Origin: JBNNGK01 sp050268245
GTDB taxonomy: Bacteria; Pseudomonadota; Gammaproteobacteria; Enterobacterales; Enterobacteriaceae
Assembly (NCBI RefSeq): GCF_050268245.1
Contig: NZ_JBNNGK010000008.1
Location: 134,733 to 198,732 of the forward strand
Direction of reading: 5' to 3'
DNA length: 64,000 nt
In this document: positions 1-7,540 of the stretch, piece after piece
Position numbering within the stretch: the stretch's first letter is position 1
Layout: the number at the start of each line of letters is the position of its first letter
The notes under the pieces: model-generated
Databases searched by the model: none
The model's input: the letters and a program-made list of their open reading frames with translations, nothing else
What the model was told of the DNA's origin: nothing
Made by a program: the position numbers and the translations under genes

Positions 1-1999
1 CGGAAATTGACGAGGTGCCAGCATAATAGGTGCCGCCAATTGGGCCGCGACCAAAGCGGGTGTTGTGATACTGCTTTAATTCGTCGATATAGGTTTGATA
101 GGCTCGTACCAATAATTGATCGACATCATCGACGTCGTTGCCAAATTTCGGCGCCGCGTTAATCAAACGCTGCCGCAGTTGTTCGCCGTCCAACCCGTCG
201 AAGTCATTGGCCAAGGCGGCCGCTAATTGCTGCTGGCTGACCAGGCCTTGTTCAAACACCAGCTTACGCACTGCCGCCAGACTGTTACCAAGATTAGCGA
301 TACCGACCTGTAAGCCAGAAACCCAATCATATTTGGCTCCGCCTTGTTTGATACTCTTACCGCGTTCTATGCAGTCATCGACGAGCGCAGAGCAGAGGAT
401 ATCGTGGGCGTTCTCCTCCAATACGCTATCGACCACACATTCAATCTCAATAGATTTACGGGTGAAATAGCGGATCTGTGTATCCCACGCCGCCAGTATC
501 TGATCAAAATGGGTGAAATTACCCGCTGACAGCGCCCCGGTTTGTGGCAGGAATACCTGCCCGGAGGTGGCATCGCGGCCCTGTTCTAAGGCCGCAAGCA
601 TCACTCGGGCGAAATTAATAAAGCTCATGCCGGTGCAGCGATAGCCCCATTTACCGCCGACTGCGGTTTCGATGCAGCCGATCGCCGCGTAGTCGTAGGC
701 ATCCGCAGGTGTCACACCGAGTTTGATAAATTCAGGGATAACAATTTCGTCATTATTGAAGGCGGGCATGCCAAAGCCACAGCGGATGACCTGCACACAG
801 GCATCGAGGAAATCATCGCTGATACCGGCGTGATAACGCACGCTGAGATTGGGTTGAGTCGAGCGCAAACGGCCGCAGGACTCTAAAATAGCGTAAGACA
901 AGGGATTAACCGCATCACAAGCAATGCCGTTGTTCAATCGCTGGCCGCCAATGGTGACGTTTTGATACAACGGGCTGCCCGCGGAGGCTTTGGAGTGTGA
1001 ACCAGAACGAATTTTATTCACTTCCAACAGCTTCAACCAGCAGCTTTGCAACATTTCGATGGCTTGCTCGCGGGGGAGCGTTTGCGTCAGTTCAACGTCA
1101 CGGCGATACCACGGATAGAGGTATTGATCGAGGCGACCAAATGAAACCGAGTGGCCATTGGATTCAATTTGCAGCACTAATTGGATGAAATAGCACAGTT
1201 GTAGTGCCTGCCAGAAGGTTTGTGGCGGCTGGTGGGCGATCAACTCGCAGTTGGCGGCGATGGTTTGCAGCTCTTGCTGACGCCAGCTCCGTGGCTCACT
1301 CAGCGCCATTTGGCGTGCTACTGCTGCATAACGCAGAATATGCTCGCTCAACGCTGTCAATGAAATCGCTATCGCTTTCAGAAATTGCTCTTTATGCAGA
1401 TCGGCCCAATCGGTCAGTTGGATACGACTTCGGCGTTCGTCAACCTTTTCGCGCAATCCATCCAGCCCTTTATCCAACAGAAGAGGGAAATTGATTGCCA
1501 GGTGCGCGTCACCCGAGGTCATATTGCCTTCGGCTTTGATGATACCGCTCGCCAGCAACGCCTTTTGCTCATCAGTAAACATGCCATAGCAACGATCTTG
1601 TACCGTTTGGCCACGCCACCATGGGCACAACGCGTGCAGCACGGCTTTATCTTCTTCACCGATCGAAAAACCGGCGCCGGGGCGCTCAGAGAGATGGTCA
1701 ATTTCGCTTTCTATCCAATTGACGGTGTATTCCGGGAACAGGGGAGCCGCGCGTAATTGACTGGCTTGATTGCCCACGATCAGTTCATCGTTTTTGATCC
1801 AAATAGTGCGATGCGCCAAATGGTTGGCTAAGGCCAATGCGCGACGTACCGGCAGCGGTTTATCCTGATGCTGTTGATAAGCATCGGTATAATGGCGGGC
1901 GCGCTCGGTGCAAACCGGCGGCTTAACGATATGAATCAAGGTATTTTTGTGTGCTTTAATACGTTCAGTTAGGGTGGTGAGATCCAGCGTAGTCATCAT
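1..1999 (-). CDS. pflF: Glycyl-radical enzyme, PflF (YbiW)-type, partial
   Basis: The minus strand is open from an ATG at 1999 to the window edge, about 666 codons; the C-terminus, which should carry the glycyl-radical loop, lies outside. The reading matches the pyruvate formate-lyase/glycerol dehydratase family, YbiW branch: an active-site segment GCIETAVGG near residue 440, preceded by DAYDYAAI and followed by KWGYRCTG. The exact substrate of this branch is not settled, so formate acetyltransferase activity should not be assumed. The start follows the stop of the activase gene by one base (TAA-C-ATGATG), with GAGGA as ribosome site inside that gene, so the two are one operon and translationally coupled. 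A second ATG follows directly at 1996. The pflE-pflF pair next to fsaA is the same arrangement as E. coli ybiY-ybiW-fsaA. Confidence 0.9.
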   Translation of the reverse strand, partial: MMTTLDLTTLTERIKAHKNTLIHIVKPPVCTERARHYTDAYQQHQDKPLPVRRALALANHLAHRTIWIKNDELIVGNQASQLRAAPLFPEYTVNWIESEIDHLSERPGAGFSIGEEDKAVLHALCPWWRGQTVQDRCYGMFTDEQKALLASGIIKAEGNMTSGDAHLAINFPLLLDKGLDGLREKVDERRSRIQLTDWADLHKEQFLKAIAISLTALSEHILRYAAVARQMALSEPRSWRQQELQTIAANCELIAHQPPQTFWQALQLCYFIQLVLQIESNGHSVSFGRLDQYLYPWYRRDVELTQTLPREQAIEMLQSCWLKLLEVNKIRSGSHSKASAGSPLYQNVTIGGQRLNNGIACDAVNPLSYAILESCGRLRSTQPNLSVRYHAGISDDFLDACVQVIRCGFGMPAFNNDEIVIPEFIKLGVTPADAYDYAAIGCIETAVGGKWGYRCTGMSFINFARVMLAALEQGRDATSGQVFLPQTGALSAGNFTHFDQILAAWDTQIRYFTRKSIEIECVVDSVLEENAHDILCSALVDDCIERGKSIKQGGAKYDWVSGLQVGIANLGNSLAAVRKLVFEQGLVSQQQLAAALANDFDGLDGEQLRQRLINAAPKFGNDVDDVDQLLVRAYQTYIDELKQYHNTRFGRGPIGGTYYAGTSSIS

Positions 2000-2000
2000 G

Positions 2001-2900
2001 TTATCCTCGCAAAATAGCGGTCAGTCCTTTAACGCTGGCGTAATCTTGCGCATAGGCCAGCAGTTCGGGGTCATCTAATGGCGTTTTGGCGGCGTCATAC
2101 GGTATGTCGAGTAGTTGATATTTGTTGATACCCAGTGTGTGATACGGCAAAAAGTGGATCTCATCGACGCCAACCTCATCGGCAGCAAAATCGACAAGGC
2201 GGCGAACCGAGTGACGGTCAGCGTTAAAATCAGGGATCAGCGGCACGCGTATGATGAGGGGAACGGATGCTGCAGCCAAACGGCGAAAGTTATCCATCAC
2301 GCGTTTAGCTGAGCCGTTAGTCCACTGCCTGAAGCGCTGTTCATCGACGTGTTTGAGATCGGCCAGCATCAGATCAAGCCAAGGCAGTGAAGGCGCAATG
2401 TGTGACCAAGGGATATGCAAGCAGGATTCAACGGCCGTATGGATACCGGCTTGAGCTCCCCGCTTAAGCAGCTCTGCGGCTCGAGCGGGTTGCATGAATG
2501 GCTCACCACCGGATAGCGTTAGCCCGCCGCCGCTGCGTTGGTAAAAGGGTTTGTCTCGCAACACGGTATGCATAATTTCGTCAATGTTTACCGCGCTACC
2601 GCACACGGTCAGTGCATCCGTTGGGCAACAGCCGGATAATGCGGCATAATCGCTATCAGTAAGCCGATTACGCTGGATGACCAAAGATTCATCACACCAG
2701 GCTATGGCCTGTGGCGCACGTGCATGGCACAGTTGGCAGTGCGCCAGACATAACCGCGGGTCGAACAAGATGTCTTGCTGACGTGAACGGCTTTCCGGGT
2801 TTTGGCACCATCGGCAGTTCAGTGAACAGCCTTTGAGAAAAATAACGCTGCGAATACCGGGGCCGTCATGGGTCGAATAGCGTTGCACGTTAAAGATCAT
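2001..2900 (-). CDS. pflE: Glycyl-radical enzyme activating enzyme (radical SAM), PflE (YbiY)-type
   Basis: 299 residues. It installs the glycyl radical on the partner enzyme encoded directly downstream, using S-adenosylmethionine and a 4Fe-4S cluster. The radical-SAM signature C-x3-C-x2-C is seen near residue 25 (GCSLNCRWCQNPES), the SAM-binding GGEP motif near residue 131 (LSGGEPFMQP), and extra cysteine clusters (CLAHCQLCH, GCCPTDALTVCG) between them match the ferredoxin-like insert of the YbiY/PflC branch. Start ATG at 2900 with AGAGGGTGA just upstream. It overlaps none of its neighbours but is coupled to pflF. A perfect FNR box lies about 60 bases upstream, so anaerobic induction is likely (inference). 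Length is close to E. coli YbiY. Confidence 0.92.
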   Translation of the reverse strand: MIFNVQRYSTHDGPGIRSVIFLKGCSLNCRWCQNPESRSRQQDILFDPRLCLAHCQLCHARAPQAIAWCDESLVIQRNRLTDSDYAALSGCCPTDALTVCGSAVNIDEIMHTVLRDKPFYQRSGGGLTLSGGEPFMQPARAAELLKRGAQAGIHTAVESCLHIPWSHIAPSLPWLDLMLADLKHVDEQRFRQWTNGSAKRVMDNFRRLAAASVPLIIRVPLIPDFNADRHSVRRLVDFAADEVGVDEIHFLPYHTLGINKYQLLDIPYDAAKTPLDDPELLAYAQDYASVKGLTAILRG

Positions 2901-2954
2901 TCTTCACCCTCTATTTTCTTTCGTAAATTAAAGTGGTTTCGAATGAAATTTGGT

Positions 2955-2968
2955 TTGATTTTAATCAA
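2955..2968. promoter_or_regulatory. Perfect FNR box between pflE and fsaA
   Basis: TTGAT-TTTA-ATCAA matches the FNR/CRP-family consensus TTGAT-N4-ATCAA at every position. Candidate -10 boxes lie on both sides: TAATTT on the minus strand (2925-2930) and TATGAT on the plus strand (2990-2995). Each would put the box centre about 41-43 bases upstream of a start site, the class II activator position. The box could therefore serve pflE-pflF, fsaA or both. The start sites themselves are inferred. Confidence 0.8.
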
Positions 2969-3037
2969 TCCTTATCCGAATTGATCCCCTATGATGTTGG
3001 GAGTTTGAATCCGCCCACAAAGATTCAGGAGTCCGAA

Positions 3038-3703
3038 ATGGAGCTTTACCTCGATACCGCTGATGTCACTGCCGTAAAACGCTTGGCACGTGTGCTGCCA
3101 CTGCATGGCGTAACGACCAATCCAAGCATTGTGGCGAAAGAAGGAAAACCAATTTGGGAAGTGTTGCCCGCGCTGCGCGATGCGTTAGGCGGCATGGGTA
3201 AATTGTTTGCTCAGGTCATGGCGAATGATGCGGAGCGTATGGTGGCCGAAGCCGTATTGCTGCATCAACGAGTGCCAGGTTTGATCGTAAAGATCCCCGC
3301 CACCGCAGAAGGGTTGGCGGCAATCAAAAAACTGACAAGCATGTCGATACCAACGCTCGGTACTGCCGTGTATGGCGCGGCACAGGGATTGCTGGCAGCG
3401 CTATCGGGAGCCGAATATGTTGCACCTTACATTAATCGCGTAGATGCTCAGGGCGGGGATGGCATTGAGATGGTGCATGAGTTGCAGCAGCTACTGACGC
3501 TGCACGCACCGAATGCCAAGGTATTGGCCGCCAGCTTTAAAACCCCGCGTCAGGCGCTGGAGTGTATGCTGGCTGGCTGTCAGTCCTTAACATTGCCCGT
3601 CGATGTGGCAGAGCAGTTAATTGCTACCCCGGCGGTTGATGCGGCGGTGGCAAAATTTGAGCAAGACTGGCAAGGGGCGTTCGGCACTAATGTACTGAGT
3701 TAG
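3038..3703 (+). CDS. fsaA: Fructose-6-phosphate aldolase / transaldolase-like
   Basis: 221 residues, matching the length and start of E. coli FsaA (MELYLDT...). The small transaldolase subfamily splits fructose 6-phosphate into dihydroxyacetone and glyceraldehyde 3-phosphate through a Schiff-base lysine. Visible motifs are GVTTNPSIVAKEG near residue 25, the lysine strand GLIVKIPAT near residue 80, and YINRVDAQGGDG. The frame is open upstream to 2933, but ATG 3038 is chosen because AGGAG precedes it at 3027-3031 and the family begins here. Divergent from pflE-pflF, as in E. coli ybiY-ybiW-fsaA; the shared FNR box suggests co-expression without oxygen. A strong terminator follows. Confidence 0.93.
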   Translation: MELYLDTADVTAVKRLARVLPLHGVTTNPSIVAKEGKPIWEVLPALRDALGGMGKLFAQVMANDAERMVAEAVLLHQRVPGLIVKIPATAEGLAAIKKLTSMSIPTLGTAVYGAAQGLLAALSGAEYVAPYINRVDAQGGDGIEMVHELQQLLTLHAPNAKVLAASFKTPRQALECMLAGCQSLTLPVDVAEQLIATPAVDAAVAKFEQDWQGAFGTNVLS

Positions 3704-3721
3704 CGCAATGGATGATGATTG

Positions 3722-3746
3722 AAGGCGGCCTTGAGCCGCCTTTTTT
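3722..3746 (+). terminator. Intrinsic terminator after fsaA
   Basis: Perfect 8-bp stem AAGGCGGC / GCCGCCTT with a 5-base loop, followed by a T run. Sits 18 bases after the fsaA stop. Confidence 0.9.
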
Positions 3747-4139
3747 ACATGCGCAATAGAGTGTAACAACCCGATGTTAGAACCTGCGCCAATATATCTT
3801 GGCGATGCAGTAATGCGGCATTATTTTTTGGCTTTAATCTTCCTGTCACTATTAATTATTTAATTTAAACCGGTCTACATCATGCAAACTTACCGTTAGT
3901 GACGACTCTCGCTGATTAACTTAATTTTGTTACCTGTGCATGGCAGCGAAGCAAACAATCCTTGTGATATATACCTTAATCAGACGCGTCAATAAATCGT
4001 GATGTTCTCTAACACGGCTATGAGTTGGATAATGAAAACAGCCTAAAACACTGCAGCTGAATTATGACGGCTCTAGTAATTTAGCTGATTGAGAAAGTAA
4101 TTTCTTGGTGAAATAGATTAAATATATAAGGACGTTTAT
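3747..4139. other. Intergenic region upstream of the amidohydrolase
   Basis: About 390 AT-rich bases without a convincing gene. It must carry the amidohydrolase promoter; the ribosome site AAGGAC sits at about 4129. A 16-codon hydrophobic reading frame (3813-3863) lacks a good ribosome site and is not called. No known operator was recognised. Confidence 0.5.
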
Positions 4140-5306
4140 ATGACCAATAAAGATTTCGCTGATTATTCTTCACAGTTGATCACAATTCGACATGATATAC
4201 ACCAGCACCCTGAATTAGGTTTTGAAGAACATCGCACTAGCGATATTGTTGCTGATTATTTGACGTCTTGGGGGTATGAAGTACATCGTGGGTTAGCGGG
4301 AACGGGCGTAGTTGGCACCCTTAAAGTCGGCGGTGGTAATAAGCGTCTTGGGTTACGTGCTGACATGGATGCTTTGCCGATTTTAGAAAACAACGGCAAG
4401 CCTTGGGTCAGCACAGTGCCGAAAAAAATGCACGCTTGCGGACATGATGGCCACACCACCATGTTGTTGGGGGCAGCGCGCTATCTGGCGCAAACGCGAA
4501 ATTTCGATGGTACGCTGCATCTGATCTTTCAACCTGCTGAGGAGATGCTGCGCGGTGGTGCGGTCATGGTTGAACAAGGGTTGTTTGATCTGTTCCCCTG
4601 TGACGCAATTTTTGCCATGCATAACATGCCCGGTATGGCTGAAGGTGAGTTTTTTTTCCGACCGGGTTCTTTTATGGCATCAATGGATGAATATGCCATC
4701 ACGGTGCAGGGATGCGGTGGGCATGGCGCCGTTCCGCATCTGACGATTGATCCGGTCGTGGTTGCCTCACACATCACTGTCGCGCTGCAAAGTATCGTTT
4801 CACGCAATATCGATCCCCTTGAGGCAGCGATTATCACCGTGGGCAGTATCCAGGCGGGTGAGGCGGCGAATGTCATTCCCGATCGTGCCGAAATGAAGCT
4901 TAGCGTGCGAGCATTAAAGGGTGAGGTACGCGCTAAGTTACGCCAGCGTATACTGGCATTAGTGAAGGCGCAGGCGGAGAGTTTTGGTGCTAGCGCTGAG
5001 GTCAATCATGTAAACGGTGCGCCGGTATTGGTCAACGATGAGGCGATGACCCATTTCGCCTATACCGTTGCCGTTGAACAGTTTGGCGCCGAACGTGCTC
5101 ACAACGACACGAAGCCGCTGATGGGAAGTGAAGATTTCGCTTTTATGCTTGATGCGCATCCACAAGGGAGTTATTTGATTATCGGTAATGGAAATGAGAA
5201 GGGCGGGTGCATGGTTCATAATCCCGGTTATGATTTTAATGACCGATGCCTCGTGCCGGGTTGTCAGTATTGGTGCGCCTTAGTTGAGGCTTTTTTGAAA
5301 AAATAG
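4140..5306 (+). CDS. M20-family metallo-amidohydrolase (hippurate hydrolase / N-acyl amino acid amidase type)
   Basis: 388 residues, the usual length of the M20D aminoacylase/IAA-amidohydrolase family. It hydrolyses an N-acyl-amino-acid-type amide bond with a dinuclear metal site; the physiological substrate cannot be told from sequence. Metal ligand and catalytic motifs are in order: RADMDALP (near residue 77), HACGHDGHTTMLLGAA (near 99), QPAEEMLRGG (near 130), MHNMPG (near 161), a dimerisation-domain GHGAVPH, and the C-terminal GSEDFAFML and HNPGYDFND. No signal peptide, so cytosolic. A good ribosome site AAGGAC precedes the ATG. It stands alone between fsaA and rnb, which gives no functional hint. 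The downstream hairpin lies between it and the convergent rnb. Confidence 0.88.
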   Translation: MTNKDFADYSSQLITIRHDIHQHPELGFEEHRTSDIVADYLTSWGYEVHRGLAGTGVVGTLKVGGGNKRLGLRADMDALPILENNGKPWVSTVPKKMHACGHDGHTTMLLGAARYLAQTRNFDGTLHLIFQPAEEMLRGGAVMVEQGLFDLFPCDAIFAMHNMPGMAEGEFFFRPGSFMASMDEYAITVQGCGGHGAVPHLTIDPVVVASHITVALQSIVSRNIDPLEAAIITVGSIQAGEAANVIPDRAEMKLSVRALKGEVRAKLRQRILALVKAQAESFGASAEVNHVNGAPVLVNDEAMTHFAYTVAVEQFGAERAHNDTKPLMGSEDFAFMLDAHPQGSYLIIGNGNEKGGCMVHNPGYDFNDRCLVPGCQYWCALVEAFLKK

Positions 5307-5413
5307 TGGGCGGAAACAATCTGCAGATGTGATACCGCGGGCAATTTGTCAGTCGTCTCCGGGGGATGCGCCCCAAGGAATCCACAGAGAGCCAAGCAAA
5401 ACAGTATCGAGCT

Positions 5414-5453
5414 GTAACCCATCGGGCACCTCATTCAAAGGCCGATGGGTTAC
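5414..5453. terminator. Hairpin between amidohydrolase and rnb (likely bidirectional terminator)
   Basis: Perfect 12-bp inverted repeat GTAACCCATCGG / CCGATGGGTTAC with a 16-base loop, between two convergent genes. No T run on either side, so termination is only likely. The core CCCATCGG recurs in the hairpin after ttcA. Confidence 0.45.
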
Positions 5454-5470
5454 GGTGAACACTCGACACG

Positions 5471-7405
5471 TCAGACGGCAGGGCGAGCAATCACACTACG
5501 GGTTTCCATGCGAACTTCGGCAATGGTCACTTGTAAACTATCACTCTGTCGATAAACAACCTCACCTTTTATCTGAACGGTGCCGGTATCCTGACTGCAT
5601 ACCAATTCATCGCGCACCGCGTGGATAAATGGCGCAGGAATAAAGGCGACTGCACCGTTATCCAGCAGACGTACGCGTAGCCCACCGCGGGTGACATCAA
5701 TGATTTCGGCATTGAAGCGGCTATCGGTACCGACTTTATCCTTCAGGAAACGGGCATACAGCCAGTCACCCACGTCGCGTTCCGCCATACGATTTAGACG
5801 ACGACGATCCGCTAATTGTACGGTGATTTCTTGCTGAGGTTTTTCAATGGATTGTTCAGCGATCACCGCTTTCAGCAGCCGGTGATTAACCATATCGCCG
5901 TATTTACGGATTGGCGATGTCCAGGTTGCATAGGCTTCCAGACCCAAACCAAAGTGCGGCCCTGGCTCGGTGCTGATTTCGGCAAAGGTTTGGAATCGAC
6001 GGATACGGCTGTCCAGGAACTGTGTGGGTTGCGCATCAAGGTGGCGTCGCAGTTCGCAGAAACCTTCCAGCGTCAGCAGTTTCTCTGCATCGGCTTCAAT
6101 GCCATGGTTTTGTAATACGGTGACGGCTTGTTCAACCAGCGCGGGATCAAAACCGGTATGGACGTTGTAAATACCGAAGCCCAGACGGTCACGCAGCACG
6201 ATAGCCGCGCAGACGTTCGCGGCAATCATGCACTCTTCCACGATGCGGTTGGCAACCCGACGTTGCTCGGTGATGATATCCAGCACTTCGCCTTTTTCAC
6301 CCAATACGAAACGGTAGTCCGGGCGATCTTTGAACACCAGCGCGTGCTGATGCCGCCAGGCGTTACGCGCATCACATACCTGTTTAAGCAGGGTGATTTG
6401 TTGCGCAATGGCTTCGCTTGGCGGTTGCCAGCCGGCTATACCGTCCAGCCAGTCGGACACCTCGTCATAAACCAGTTTGGCTTTAGATTCGATCTCTGCG
6501 GCGAAGAATTGCACGTCGTTACCCAGCGCACCATCGGCGGCGAGGGTCACGCGGCAGGCCAGTACCGGGCGACGCTCATTGGCACGCAATGAACACAAGT
6601 CGTCGGACAGATCGCGCGGCAACATCGGAATGTTGAAACCGGGCAGGTAGTTAGTGAAGGCACGTTGGCTCGCGATAGTGTCCAGCGTGCTGCCTTGATC
6701 GACAAAAGCGGTCGGATCGGCGATCGCAATGGTCAGTTGCAGAGCCCCGTCAGCCTTTTCCTGCACGAACAACGCATCATCCATATCTTCGGTGCTGGCG
6801 CTGTCGATGGTGACAAAGTCAAGATGGGTCAGATCTTCACGGACCAGCGTTGAGCTAGGTTGGTGAGTTGCGGCCATTTCTGGCGCTTCTTTCTCCAGAT
6901 TGTGGCGTGCCAGCGTTACCCACCACGGCGCGAAGTGGTCTTCGGCGTCGGTAATAAATTGAGTCAAATCAGCATAAAAACCACGGTCGCCTTTCAGCGG
7001 GTGGCGACGCATTTCTGCTACTGCCCAATCGCCAGCCTGGAAATCATGCGTCAGTCCACGCATTGGACGACACTGAATCGCATCTTTCAGCAACGGATGA
7101 TCCGGAATGATCGACAGGCGGTCATCTTTTTTCTGTACACGACCGACAAAACGAGACAGGAACGGTTCGACCAGCGTTTCGGGCTCAGCGATTTCGCGTT
7201 CTTTCTCTGTATGTACGGTAGCGACGACACGATCGCCGTGCATGACTTTTTTCATGTACGGCGGTGGGATGAAATAGCTCTTTTGACCGTCGACCTCAAG
7301 AAAGCCAAAGCCTTTCTCAGTGCCTTTAACTACGCCTTCAACGCGCGGGGTCTGAGAGTGAAGTTGCTGTTTAAGCTGCGCCAGCAGCGGGTTATCTTGA
7401 AACAT
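5471..7405 (-). CDS. rnb: Exoribonuclease II
   Basis: 644 residues, exactly the length of E. coli RNase II and nearly collinear with it. It degrades single-stranded RNA 3' to 5', releasing nucleoside monophosphates. Domains in order: two cold-shock-like domains (residues about 1-190), the RNB catalytic domain with the acidic metal site (DSASTEDMDDALF near residue 200) and the FNIPMLPRDLSDDLCSL segment, and a C-terminal S1 domain (about 560-640). The start is ATG 7405 (MFQDNPLL), as in E. coli; an upstream in-frame TTG at 7435 would add ten residues with no family support. Cytosolic housekeeping enzyme. It ends convergently with the amidohydrolase gene. Confidence 0.97.
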   Translation of the reverse strand: MFQDNPLLAQLKQQLHSQTPRVEGVVKGTEKGFGFLEVDGQKSYFIPPPYMKKVMHGDRVVATVHTEKEREIAEPETLVEPFLSRFVGRVQKKDDRLSIIPDHPLLKDAIQCRPMRGLTHDFQAGDWAVAEMRRHPLKGDRGFYADLTQFITDAEDHFAPWWVTLARHNLEKEAPEMAATHQPSSTLVREDLTHLDFVTIDSASTEDMDDALFVQEKADGALQLTIAIADPTAFVDQGSTLDTIASQRAFTNYLPGFNIPMLPRDLSDDLCSLRANERRPVLACRVTLAADGALGNDVQFFAAEIESKAKLVYDEVSDWLDGIAGWQPPSEAIAQQITLLKQVCDARNAWRHQHALVFKDRPDYRFVLGEKGEVLDIITEQRRVANRIVEECMIAANVCAAIVLRDRLGFGIYNVHTGFDPALVEQAVTVLQNHGIEADAEKLLTLEGFCELRRHLDAQPTQFLDSRIRRFQTFAEISTEPGPHFGLGLEAYATWTSPIRKYGDMVNHRLLKAVIAEQSIEKPQQEITVQLADRRRLNRMAERDVGDWLYARFLKDKVGTDSRFNAEIIDVTRGGLRVRLLDNGAVAFIPAPFIHAVRDELVCSQDTGTVQIKGEVVYRQSDSLQVTIAEVRMETRSVIARPAV

Positions 7406-7540
7406 ATCGTCCAGTGAATGGGTTGTGAGTGGCAAGATTTGCGGCTGACAGTTTTACGCGAATCACCCGCTGCGGGCAAGCCTGATATTACGCTTTTCCA
7501 CGTTGGCCGCATGATTTTTACGGATATCAGGCTCATTAGA

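Noticed and set aside
2933..3037. A 35-residue N-terminal extension of FsaA
   Set aside because: No family match, TTG-type start without a ribosome site, and it runs across the FNR box and promoter; ATG 3038 with AGGAG fits FsaA.
3813..3863. A 16-codon hydrophobic frame (MRHYFLALIFLSLLII) as a possible Ibs-like toxin
   Set aside because: No good ribosome site, no opposite-strand terminator or promoter, and AT-rich DNA gives such frames by chance.
6860..7417. A 185-codon open frame antisense to rnb
   Set aside because: It follows the codon pattern of rnb in reverse, has no ribosome site or family match, and rnb is certain.
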